DNA of 19,800 bases from Acidobacteriota bacterium (lineage in GTDB: Bacteria; Acidobacteriota; UBA4820; DSQY01): contig JAKAJA010000004.1 of the NCBI GenBank assembly GCA_021814085.1, forward strand, positions 1-19,800, in the 5' to 3' direction. Under the pieces are notes generated by a model. That model had not been told where the DNA came from, did not search any database, and saw only the letters and a list, made by a program, of their open reading frames with translations. Below, one piece after another: positions 7,715 through 13,956 of this stretch. Every line of letters begins with the position of its first letter. The first letter of the stretch is position 1. Made by a program: the position numbers and the translations under genes.

Positions 7715-8143
7715 CTACTTCTGCTCGAGGTACCCCTCCACGGCATAGATGATGCCGTGGTCGAAGAAGGCCGTCACCTGGCGGTAGAGGTTGATGGCCT
7801 GGTACATGTTCACCGTGGAGTCGAAGCCCCCCTGCTCCATCACGTGCTGCCAGAGGACCGACCTGGCGAGCTGGATGGCCCGGATCTGTTCCGTGAGAGG
7901 TACGTTCTCCCGCCGCCTCAACCGGCCGAGTTCGCGGAAGTGTTCCTTCATCATAGGGTGGGTGGGCTGGTCCAGGTAGGTGCCGATGGCCTCGTAGGCC
8001 TGTCGGATGTGTTCGCGAAGCACGTCCTCCGGGATGCGGAGGTAATCCACCATGAGCTCTTCGTGGCGCAACCGTTCGACCCACCGGTCCGCCAGCTTGT
8101 CTGCCCCGCCTTCGATAAGGCGGATAAGGTTGTTCATGTCCAT
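7715..8143 (-). CDS. Small RsbRD-N-like (globin-fold sensor) domain protein
   Basis: A 142-residue soluble, mostly helical protein with no signal peptide or membrane segment. ATG at 8143 has AGGAGG six bases upstream. The pattern DRWVERLRHEE (residues about 19-29), an IPEDVLREHIRQAYEAI segment and a late FFDHGIIYAVEGYLE helix resembles the N-terminal domain of RsbR-type co-antagonists and related histidine-kinase input domains. The family assignment is recalled from pattern only. The STAS domain that normally follows in RsbR is absent, so this is a stand-alone sensor-like domain. It starts 32 nt after the selenoprotein gene and is probably the last gene of that operon. A possible functional link to the RsbW/RsbV-like pair at 12.8-13.6 kb is speculation. 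Confidence 0.5.
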   Translation of the reverse strand: MDMNNLIRLIEGGADKLADRWVERLRHEELMVDYLRIPEDVLREHIRQAYEAIGTYLDQPTHPMMKEHFRELGRLRRRENVPLTEQIRAIQLARSVLWQHVMEQGGFDSTVNMYQAINLYRQVTAFFDHGIIYAVEGYLEQK

Positions 8144-8175
8144 GGTTGCCTCCTCTTCCCCACCACGCCTCGTTC

Positions 8176-8403
8176 CTAGGGTTTCCTCGCCTTGAGCATG
8201 TGGACGATATCAAGGTTATCTGGGAACTCGCCCGTCTTCTTCTTCGAGTACAGCAGCACGCCGTCCGCGGCCACCTCGAAAACGCCTCCCGAAGACCGGA
8301 TGAGCTCCACCCCGGCCCCCGTCTCAGTCCTGATCACGTCCGCCAGACCGGCGGCTCTGGGCTCGTAGTCTCATACGCCGCAGTATTCGATAGTCACGCG
8401 CAT
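8176..8403 (-). CDS. SelW/Rdx-family selenoprotein with in-frame UGA (selenocysteine), CxxU motif
   Basis: Read with UGA at 8373-8371 as selenocysteine, this is a complete 75-residue Rdx (SelT/SelW/SelH) protein. It opens MRVTIEYCGV-U-DYEPRA, so Sec11 and Cys8 form the CxxU redox motif right after the first strand of the thioredoxin-like fold. The family's second half follows: GGVFEVAADGVLLYSKKKTG (residues 39-58), then EFPD and a closing helix, ending in TAG at 8176. The length is right for bacterial SelW-like proteins. ATG at 8403 has GGAGG (8413-8409) five bases upstream. A SECIS-like hairpin begins 10 nt after the UGA. Automatic annotation would give a 10-residue peptide or nothing. Family members are thought to act as small thiol/selenol oxidoreductases; the partner is unknown. 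A nonsense mutation is unlikely because the TGA falls exactly at the Sec position. The host would need selA, selB, selC and selD elsewhere. Confidence 0.85.
8343..8360 (-). promoter_or_regulatory. Candidate bacterial SECIS hairpin of the selW-like gene
   Basis: In the minus-strand mRNA, CCAGA pairs with UCUGG. A bulged G follows the first arm, then CC pairs with GG around the three-base loop GCC. The first loop base is G and lies 19 nt after the UGA. A short stem, a bulged base and a small G-starting loop about 15-35 nt from the UGA are the known features of SelB-recognised bacterial SECIS elements. The E. coli bulged base is U, here G. Confidence 0.6.
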
Positions 8404-8433
8404 TCGTTCCTCCAAAGAAGTCCTCCGCAGGCC

Positions 8434-8535
8434 CGGGAGCTGGGAGCGGGGAGCCGGAAGCAGAGAACCCCTAAACGTCCTCAGGCCCCATTGTTGTTCC
8501 TGTCCCCGATTCCTGCTCCCCGCTCCCTGCTCCCG
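8434..8535. repeat. 26-nt imperfect inverted repeat of GGGAGC-type units in an intergenic gap
   Basis: The arm at 8434-8459 and the complement of 8510-8535 agree at 24 of 26 positions, enclosing a 50-nt loop. Each arm is itself built of repeated GGGAGC-like units (GGGAGC, GGGAGCGGGGAGC). The repeat lies between the CoA-transferase stop (8541) and the selW-like ribosome site (8413). It could form a large hairpin in the mRNA that separates expression of the two parts of the operon, or be a dispersed G-rich repeat. There is no T-run. Confidence 0.55.
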
Positions 8536-8540
8536 ATCTA

Positions 8541-9836
8541 TCACATCAAATGACGCTCGCGAGCTTCCTTCTCGAGCATCTCTCGGAAATCGGGGTGGGC
8601 GATTCGGATGAGGTCCCTCGCGCGCTCCTGGAGGTTCTTGCCCCAGAGGTTCACGGCGCCGAACTCGGTAACCACGTAGTGGACGTCCGCGCGTGTGGTC
8701 ACCACGCCCGACCCCAGCTTCAGCTTGGGCACGATCCTCGAAAGCGTGCCCTTCTTGGCCGTGGACGGAAGGGCGATGATGGGCTTGCCGCCCTTGCTCG
8801 CCGCGGCGCCGCGGATGAAGTCGAGCTGGCCCCCGAATCCGCTGTAGATATAGGTTCCGATGGAGTCCGAGCAAACCTGCCCTGTGAGGTCCACCTCGAG
8901 AGCCGAATTGATGGCGATCATGTTGTCGTTCTGCGCGATGATGGCCGGGACATTCGTGTGGTCCACGGGGTGGAGCTCCAAGAGCGGGTTGTCGTTCACG
9001 AAGTCGTAGAGGGCCTGGGTGCCCAGGACGAAGGACGAGATCACCTTGCCCTGGTGGAGCGTCTTGCGCGTGCCCGTGATGATGCCCTGCTCCATGGCCC
9101 GCATGAGTCCGTCGGATATCATCTCCGTGTGGATCCCCAGGTCGCGCTTCCCCTCGAGGAGGGAGAGCACGGCGTCCGGGATGCCCCCGATGCCCATCTG
9201 CAGCGTGGCCCCGTCCGGAATCATGTCGGCGATGATGGCGCCGATCTTCTTTTCCACATCCGTCGCGGGCTTTCCGACGAGCTCCAGGAGCGGGATGCTC
9301 GCCTCTACGATCCGCTTCGCGCGGGATATGTGGAGGAAGCTGTCCCCGAGCAGGCGCGGCATCTTGTCGTTCACCAGAACGATGACCGTCTTGGCCACCT
9401 CCAGTGCGGCTTTGTTGACGACGACCTCCACGCCGAGGCTCATGAACCCGTGCTCGTCTGGCGGCGAGCACTGCACCATGGCCACGTCCACCCGGCACGT
9501 CCCGTTGCGGATGGCCTTGGGGATCATGTGGAGGTGGATGGGCACATAGGCGGAGCGGCCGTCGTTGACGGAGGGGCGGTCGGCCGGGCCCACGAAGAGG
9601 GAGTTGTGCCGGAAGCTGGCCTCCAAGCCGGGTTTCGAGAAGGGGTCGTCGCCGATGAAGAGGACGTGGGAGAGCGTCACGTCGCGCAGCTCCGGGGCCC
9701 GCTTGGCCAAGGCTTCCATCAGGAGGAACGGCGCCGCGGCGTTGCCGCTCATCCAGATGTAGTCCCCCGATTTGATATCCGTCACGGCCTCGTCGGCCGA
9801 GCAGAGTTTGGACTTGTAATCATCGATCCACGGCAT
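8541..9836 (-). CDS. Acetyl-CoA hydrolase/transferase family protein (4-hydroxybutyrate/butyrate CoA-transferase type)
   Basis: A 431-residue cytosolic class I CoA-transferase of the Cat1/Cat2/AbfT group, which moves CoA between an acyl-CoA and acetate or another short acid. Family landmarks are DDYKSKLCSADEAV at the N-terminus, SPPDEHGFMSLG (124-135), MGIGGIPDAV (214-223) and GIHTEMISDG (234-243), whose Glu238 is the expected catalytic nucleophile. GFGGQLDFIRGA follows near residue 340. Length fits the 430-440 residues of 4-hydroxybutyrate and butyryl-CoA:acetate CoA-transferases rather than the longer succinyl-CoA:acetate enzymes. Its ATG is three bases after the alanine dehydrogenase stop, with GGAGGGATGAG inside that upstream gene, so translation is probably coupled. 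The exact acid substrate is not readable. A role in fermenting or oxidising amino-acid-derived acyl-CoA is inferred from its neighbour. Confidence 0.85.
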   Translation of the reverse strand: MPWIDDYKSKLCSADEAVTDIKSGDYIWMSGNAAAPFLLMEALAKRAPELRDVTLSHVLFIGDDPFSKPGLEASFRHNSLFVGPADRPSVNDGRSAYVPIHLHMIPKAIRNGTCRVDVAMVQCSPPDEHGFMSLGVEVVVNKAALEVAKTVIVLVNDKMPRLLGDSFLHISRAKRIVEASIPLLELVGKPATDVEKKIGAIIADMIPDGATLQMGIGGIPDAVLSLLEGKRDLGIHTEMISDGLMRAMEQGIITGTRKTLHQGKVISSFVLGTQALYDFVNDNPLLELHPVDHTNVPAIIAQNDNMIAINSALEVDLTGQVCSDSIGTYIYSGFGGQLDFIRGAAASKGGKPIIALPSTAKKGTLSRIVPKLKLGSGVVTTRADVHYVVTEFGAVNLWGKNLQERARDLIRIAHPDFREMLEKEARERHLM

Positions 9837-9839
9837 GGC

Positions 9840-10964
9840 TCATCCCTCCCCCAGGAGCTTTATCAGGTCGGCGGGTTCCTTGGTGATGTGCGGGCTCACG
9901 AGGTGGCCTTCGTAGGCGTAACATCCCCTCTGGAGGCGTGGCCATGAACGCATGGTCTGCTTCAGGCCTTTGGACTGCATGCTCTTGAGAAAAGGAAGCA
10001 GGGCGTAAGTCATGGCGTGGCTGCTCGTTCGAGCCACGTAGGAGGGGCAGTTTGGAACGGCGAAGTGAAGAACCCCCTCGCGAACGAAGACGCCGCCCGT
10101 GGGCCCTTGGAGGCGAGTCGTTTCGACGCAGCCGCCCTGGTCGAAAGAAAAATCCAGGATGACGCTCCCAGGCCGCATTTTCTGAACCATGTCGACGGTA
10201 ACCACGATGGGGGCCACTTCACCGGGAACCAGCACGGCGCCTACCAAGACCTCCGCGAAGGAGGTGAACTTCTCGAGGTTCTCCTTGGTGGCGTGGGCCG
10301 TCACCACCCGGCCGTTGAAGTGCCGGTCGATGGATTCTAGCCGGGTTTGGGAGATGTCCAGAACGTAGACGCTGCAGCCCATCCCCAGGAAAGCCCTGGC
10401 GGCGTGGTATCCCAGAACCCCGGCGCCCAGTATGACCACGTCCGCGGGGGGGATTCCCGGCGCGCCGCCCATGAGGATCCCGATGCCGCCGGAGGTGGTC
10501 TCCAGCAGCCGCCCAGCGATCTGGGTGGCCATCTTGCCAGCGATCTCGGACGAGACTTTAAGGATGGGCAGCGTGCCATCCCGCTCCTGGATGATCTCGT
10601 AGCCCAGGGCCGTGATCTTCTGCCCCGCGATGAGGGAGTAATACGACTCGCCCCGAACCGCCAGATGCCAGAAAGCCAGAACACCTGTACCTGGCTGCAG
10701 AAACTCGAGTTCCTGTACGCTTGGACGCCCGATCTTGACCACGACGTCTGCTCGCCCCAGGGCCTCCTCGTGAGTGTAGACGACTTTGGCGCCGGCCTTT
10801 CTGTAGGCTTCGTCCAGAAACCCGGCCGAGGCGCCCGCACCGCTCTCGACGATGACCTGAGCGCCTACCTCCACGAGCTCCCTGACTCCGGGTGGCGAGA
10901 TGGCCACGCGCTTTTCATCACAGTTTGGTTGGCTTTCGCACTCCTTGGGAATGCCGAACCACAT
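9840..10964 (-). CDS. ald: Alanine dehydrogenase (AlaDH/PNT family)
   Basis: A 374-residue NAD-dependent enzyme that interconverts L-alanine and pyruvate plus ammonium. Substrate residues match the family: Arg19 in EKRVAISP, Lys77 in VVKIGRP, His100 in FWHLA. The Rossmann loop GAGVLG is at 180-185, and FDQGGCVETT is at 274-283. PNCPSYVARTSSHAMTYALLP matches the closing active-site segment, usually NMPGAVPRTST. The DQGG-C-ET form points to alanine dehydrogenase and away from transhydrogenase alpha subunits, which also usually carry extra membrane segments. Sequence around residues 120-150 is somewhat divergent, so specificity for another amino acid is possible. It is the first gene of a run with the CoA-transferase, selW-like and RsbRD-N-like genes. 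ATG at 10964 has AAAGGGGGGAA upstream. Confidence 0.8.
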   Translation of the reverse strand: MWFGIPKECESQPNCDEKRVAISPPGVRELVEVGAQVIVESGAGASAGFLDEAYRKAGAKVVYTHEEALGRADVVVKIGRPSVQELEFLQPGTGVLAFWHLAVRGESYYSLIAGQKITALGYEIIQERDGTLPILKVSSEIAGKMATQIAGRLLETTSGGIGILMGGAPGIPPADVVILGAGVLGYHAARAFLGMGCSVYVLDISQTRLESIDRHFNGRVVTAHATKENLEKFTSFAEVLVGAVLVPGEVAPIVVTVDMVQKMRPGSVILDFSFDQGGCVETTRLQGPTGGVFVREGVLHFAVPNCPSYVARTSSHAMTYALLPFLKSMQSKGLKQTMRSWPRLQRGCYAYEGHLVSPHITKEPADLIKLLGEG

Positions 10965-11105
10965 GGTTCCCCCCTTTCCGTTGGCCTGTTCTTCACCAGC
11001 ACTTTTCTCCCCGGCCTACTCCGGCCGCCCGCGCGGAGGGCACGGAACCTGCTCATGCCTCAAGTTCCGTTCAGCTCCCCGCGCATCGTGGGAGGTTCCT
11101 CGACA

Positions 11106-11114
11106 AGTATATCA
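11106..11114 (-). promoter_or_regulatory. Putative extended -10 promoter of the ald operon
   Basis: TGATATACT on the minus strand (11114-11106) fits the extended -10 form TGnTATAAT with one mismatch. No good -35 lies at the usual spacing, which extended -10 promoters tolerate. The leader would be about 135 nt. The 220-nt gap between gatB and ald shows no gene or clean terminator. Confidence 0.35.
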
Positions 11115-11184
11115 AAATGTAGGCTGTTTTCCCCCGGAATCGCCAGGGGAGCAGGATAGGGCGGGCCTTCTGGGGGATTCCGCG

Positions 11185-12630
11185 CTACGGCATGCCCAGG
11201 CGCTCTCGGAACATACGGCTCACGACCTCGGGGTTGGCACGGCCACCGCTCCGTTTCATCACCTGCCCTATGAGATAGCCGAGGGCCCTCGCCCGACCTG
11301 ACCGCAGGTCCTCCACGGGACCCGGATTTGCCGCGAGGACCTCCTGGACGAAGGTCCCGAGGACTTCCACGTCGCTCACCTGGGCCAGCCCCATCTCGTC
11401 AAGGAGGACGCCGGGGGGGTTCCCTGTCTCAATCATCCTGGCGAAGACGTCCTTGGCGCCCGATGAGGAGACGGCGCCGGATCTGATGAGCGCGATGAGC
11501 TCCCCGAGGTGCCGCCCGCCGGCCTTCAGCTCACCGATGTCTCCCTCGCCGTCCTTGAGGACCCTGAAAACCTCTCCCGTGACCCAGTTGGCCGCCGCCT
11601 TGGGGTCGGCGCAGGTGGCCACGGCTTCCTCGAAATAGAGCGCCAATCCCAACCGGTCGATGAGGATATCGGCATCGTACTCGGAGAGCCCCCACCCATC
11701 CATGTAGCGGGCCTTTTTGGCCCCCGGAAGCTCGGGGAGGGCCGCCCTCGCCTCCGCGGCCATGTCCCCCGTCACGCGGAGGGGGGGAAGATCCGGTTCG
11801 GGGAAATAGCGATAGTCGTCCGCCCCTTCCTTGGCCCGCATGGACAGGGTCGCTCCTCTCGCGGCGTCGTACAGGCGCGTGTCGCCAACGACAGGCTGGC
11901 CCGCATCGAGAAGGTCCCGCTGGCGGCCGATCTCGAAGGACAACGCCCGCTCCACGTTCCTGAAAGAGTTGAGGTTCTTCACCTCCACCCGGGTCCCCAT
12001 TGCCGCGGAGCCCGCGGCCCTGAGGGAAACGTTGACGTCGCATCGGAGCGCTCCCTCCTCCATCCGGCCCGAGGAGGCTCCCAGGTACGTCAATACCTGC
12101 TTCAGCCGGCGGAGGAACGCGTAGGCCTCTTCAGGAGATCTCAGTTCGGGGGCCGTCACGATCTCGATGAGCGGCACGCCGGCGCGGTTGAAATCGAGGT
12201 AGGCCTTGCGGTCCGAATCGGGGAACCCTTCGTGGAGGCTCTTGCCCGAGTCCTCCTCGATGTGGGCCCGGAGGATCCCCACTTCCAACGCGCGTCCGGC
12301 CGCCTCGATCCCGAGCCGGCCCTCTTCCGCCAGAGGCGCCTCGAACTGGGTAATCTGATAGCCCTTGGGGAGGTCGGGGTAGAAGTAGTTCTTCCTGGCG
12401 AAACGGCTCTCCGGCCGGACCCTGCAATTCAGGGCGTAGGCCACTTTGAGGGCTTGCCTGACGGCCTCGCCATTGACCACGGGGAGGGTGCCCGGATGGC
12501 CGAGGCAGACGGGGCAGGTCCTGGAGTTTGGAGGCGCACCGTAGGCCGCGTCGCAGGCGCAGAACATCTTGGTCCGCGTCAGGATCTGCGCGTGGATCTC
12601 CAAGCCAATGACCGCTTCCCAGTTCCCCAT
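11185..12630 (-). CDS. gatB: Aspartyl/glutamyl-tRNA(Asn/Gln) amidotransferase subunit B
   Basis: A 481-residue GatB, the kinase/transamidation subunit of GatCAB, which converts Glu-tRNA(Gln) and/or Asp-tRNA(Asn) to the amide forms. The N-terminal GLEIHAQ motif and the zinc-type cysteines in FCACDAAYGAPPNSRTCPVC are intact. FNRAGVPLIEIVTAPE and the EVKNLNSFRNVERAL region follow. The C-terminal Yqey/tail domain ends GGRANPEVVSRMFRERLG. The ATG at 12630 is preferred because AAGGAGGA (12641-12634) precedes it by four bases; an in-frame ATG at 12648 and a much longer open frame upstream lack support. gatA and gatC are not in view, so the subunits are unlinked. It is transcribed divergently from the RsbW-like gene. 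Confidence 0.95.
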   Translation of the reverse strand: MGNWEAVIGLEIHAQILTRTKMFCACDAAYGAPPNSRTCPVCLGHPGTLPVVNGEAVRQALKVAYALNCRVRPESRFARKNYFYPDLPKGYQITQFEAPLAEEGRLGIEAAGRALEVGILRAHIEEDSGKSLHEGFPDSDRKAYLDFNRAGVPLIEIVTAPELRSPEEAYAFLRRLKQVLTYLGASSGRMEEGALRCDVNVSLRAAGSAAMGTRVEVKNLNSFRNVERALSFEIGRQRDLLDAGQPVVGDTRLYDAARGATLSMRAKEGADDYRYFPEPDLPPLRVTGDMAAEARAALPELPGAKKARYMDGWGLSEYDADILIDRLGLALYFEEAVATCADPKAAANWVTGEVFRVLKDGEGDIGELKAGGRHLGELIALIRSGAVSSSGAKDVFARMIETGNPPGVLLDEMGLAQVSDVEVLGTFVQEVLAANPGPVEDLRSGRARALGYLIGQVMKRSGGRANPEVVSRMFRERLGMP

Positions 12631-12646
12631 GGGTCCTCCTTGGGCC

Positions 12647-12652
12647 ATTATA
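12647..12652 (-). promoter_or_regulatory. Possible -10 element upstream of gatB
   Basis: A perfect TATAAT occurs on the minus strand at 12652-12647, 16 nt before the chosen gatB ATG. No good -35 is seen at 16-18 nt, and the transcript would start within the ribosome site. It may therefore be fortuitous. Confidence 0.22.
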
Positions 12653-12728
12653 CGACGCCCCGTGTTCCTGTCCTTCCGGACAGATTCGGGCCGCCTCCCC
12701 CACTTCCTCCATTTGCCCTTTCCGCCGA

Positions 12729-12758
12729 TTGACCCCCCGCACCTCTTTTCCGTATAAT
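12729..12758 (+). promoter_or_regulatory. Strong sigma70-type promoter of the RsbW/RsbV-like operon
   Basis: TTGACC (12729-12734), an 18-nt spacer and a perfect TATAAT (12753-12758). This is the best promoter match in the window. The start would be near 12765, giving a leader of about 55 nt before the GTG at 12821. Confidence 0.65.
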
Positions 12759-12820
12759 GCAGGACTGGAGGCCCATCGTGACCCAAGGAACGCCCTTTCG
12801 GAGCCGCGCTGGAGCCGTCC

Positions 12821-13282
12821 GTGCCTGAGCCCGGCCGGGCCCTCATGCACGCTCGTTTCCGGGTCCCCTCCGATCTCAGGTACACCGACCTCTTCCACCT
12901 GGTTCTGAACCAGATGGCGCTCGAGGTCCAGATCCCCGAGGAACGGCTGGACTGGGTCACCCTCTCCCTGCGGGAGGCGCTCAACAATGCCGTGCTCCAC
13001 GGAAACAAGAAGGATCCCTCCAAGTTCCTCGAAGTCGAGATGGAAGCCACGGAAGAGGAGTTCATCATACGGGTCTGGGACGAGGGGCCCGGGTTCAATC
13101 AGAAGGCCCTCGGTGACCCGCGGGACCCCGAAAACTTATTCCGGCCCAACGGCCGAGGCATCTTTCTCATCAGGCAGCTCATGGACCACGTCGAGTTCTT
13201 GCACGACGAGGCGGGGCATTTCGGACTGGAAATGAGGGTCACCCTCTCAAAACAGGATAATCAGGAGGCCATGCATGAATAA
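12821..13282 (+). CDS. RsbW/SpoIIAB-like anti-sigma factor histidine-kinase-type ATPase
   Basis: A 153-residue single-domain GHKL ATPase. The N-box is EALNNAVLHGNK (residues 52-63), the G1 box is WDEGPGF (86-92) and the G2 box is NGRGIFLIRQL (110-120). It has no HisKA domain, so it belongs to the RsbW/SpoIIAB group of Ser/Thr kinases that bind a sigma factor or other target and phosphorylate a STAS partner. A GTG at 12821 with GGAG six bases upstream is taken as the start; an ATG at 12845 without a ribosome site is the alternative and would leave the domain intact. The gene overlaps the next one, a STAS protein, by 8 nt, the classic antagonist pairing. No sigma factor or PP2C phosphatase is adjacent, so the regulated target is unknown. 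Confidence 0.85.
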   Translation: MPEPGRALMHARFRVPSDLRYTDLFHLVLNQMALEVQIPEERLDWVTLSLREALNNAVLHGNKKDPSKFLEVEMEATEEEFIIRVWDEGPGFNQKALGDPRDPENLFRPNGRGIFLIRQLMDHVEFLHDEAGHFGLEMRVTLSKQDNQEAMHE

Positions 13283-13613
13283 CCGGATCTACGAAAAGGA
13301 CGGGGTCACTGTGCTGGAGCTCAAGGGGACCATCACCCTTGGCAGCGGCGACGTGGGCATGAGGGACCACATCAAGGAGCTCTTGGGGCAGGGCAAGAAG
13401 CGCATCGTCATCGACCTCGGCGAGGTGTCCTTCATGGACTCGACCGGCCTCGGAGAACTCGTGGCGGCCTATACGTCGGCCCGCCATCAGCAGGCCAGCC
13501 TGAAGCTCGCCCAGCTCACGAAGAAGATCAAGGACCTCCTTGCCATCACCCAGCTCGCGGCGGTCTTCGAATCTTACGAGACGCTGGACGAGGCTATTGC
13601 TTCTTTCAAGTAG
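13275..13613 (+). CDS. STAS-domain anti-anti-sigma factor (RsbV/SpoIIAA-like)
   Basis: A 112-residue STAS protein. The phosphorylatable serine is Ser56 in FMDSTGLGEL, preceded by the strand RIVIDLGEVS. Together with the upstream RsbW-like ATPase it should form a partner switch: unphosphorylated STAS binds the ATPase and frees its target, while phosphorylation at Ser56 releases it. The ATG at 13275 lies inside the end of the upstream gene (8-nt overlap), with GAGG at 13264-13267, so the two are translationally coupled. The C-terminal helices (ITQLAAVFESYETLDEAIASF) are standard for the family. The pair is complete, but no phosphatase is nearby to reset the switch. Confidence 0.9.
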   Translation: MNNRIYEKDGVTVLELKGTITLGSGDVGMRDHIKELLGQGKKRIVIDLGEVSFMDSTGLGELVAAYTSARHQQASLKLAQLTKKIKDLLAITQLAAVFESYETLDEAIASFK

Positions 13614-13625
13614 GCGTCTTACAAT
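13597..13625 (+). promoter_or_regulatory. Putative promoter of the HU gene
   Basis: TTGCTT (13597-13602), 17-nt spacer, TACAAT (13620-13625). It overlaps the last codons of the STAS gene. It would let HU be transcribed separately with a leader of about 50 nt. Confidence 0.42.
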
Positions 13626-13682
13626 CCCGAGGCTGTCTGCGGCGAAGGACGAGCCGGCGCCGCGGCTGGGGAGGTTCTTTAT

Positions 13683-13946
13683 ATGATCAAGGCGGACATC
13701 GTACTGGAAGTGGCCAGGGTGGCAAACGTGCCGAAGCAGAAGGCACAGGAGTCCGTGGACATGGTGTTCAACGCCATCCGCGACGCGCTTGCCGAGGGAC
13801 AGAAGGTGGAGTTCCGCGGGTTTGGCGTTTTCCGCGTGAAGGAGCGCAAGCGCGGCGTGGGGCGCAACCTCAAGACGGGCGAAGCGGTCCAAATCCCCCC
13901 TGGCAAGACCATTAAATTCAAGCCCTCCAGCCGCTTTTTCGATTAA
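13683..13946 (+). CDS. HU/IHF-family DNA-binding protein
   Basis: An 87-residue nucleoid protein that binds and bends DNA as a dimer. The start MIKADIVLEVARVANVPK and the central FRGFGVFRVKERKRGVGRN stretch are typical. The DNA-binding arm reads GRNLKTGE (60-67). Most HU and IHF proteins have Pro where this has Leu63; that proline intercalates in the minor groove at each kink, so bending may be altered. Variants at this site do occur in other lineages. The ATG at 13683 has GGGGAGG (13668-13674) eight bases upstream. It lies 69 nt after the STAS gene with its own promoter candidate and 10 nt before the protease. HU versus IHF-type identity is not resolved. Confidence 0.88.
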   Translation: MIKADIVLEVARVANVPKQKAQESVDMVFNAIRDALAEGQKVEFRGFGVFRVKERKRGVGRNLKTGEAVQIPPGKTIKFKPSSRFFD

Positions 13947-13956
13947 GCCCCGAGCG

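Noticed and set aside
5600..8179. An 859-codon plus-strand frame across cstA
   Set aside because: It overlaps cstA in another frame. The translation is Arg/His/Pro-rich with no domain, and it also runs antisense into the 7715-8143 gene.
8371..8373. Reading the TGA in the SelW-like gene as a nonsense mutation or pseudogene
   Set aside because: The codon sits precisely at the Sec position of CxxU, the downstream frame is intact and family-like, and a SECIS-type hairpin follows. A random stop is much less likely.
8550..9947. A 465-codon plus-strand frame
   Set aside because: It is antisense to the CoA-transferase, which has a clear family match. No motif or ribosome site supports it.
11509..12732. 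A 407-codon plus-strand frame
   Set aside because: It is antisense to gatB and shows no recognisable domain.
12631..13098. N-terminal extension of gatB on the open frame
   Set aside because: The extra 156 residues have no GatB similarity and overlap the divergent RsbW-like gene. A strong ribosome site marks 12630.
7715..13613. A single stress-response system joining the RsbRD-N-like protein to the RsbW/STAS pair
   Set aside because: The genes are about 5 kb apart on opposite strands with gatB and metabolic genes between. Shared membership cannot be supported from sequence alone.
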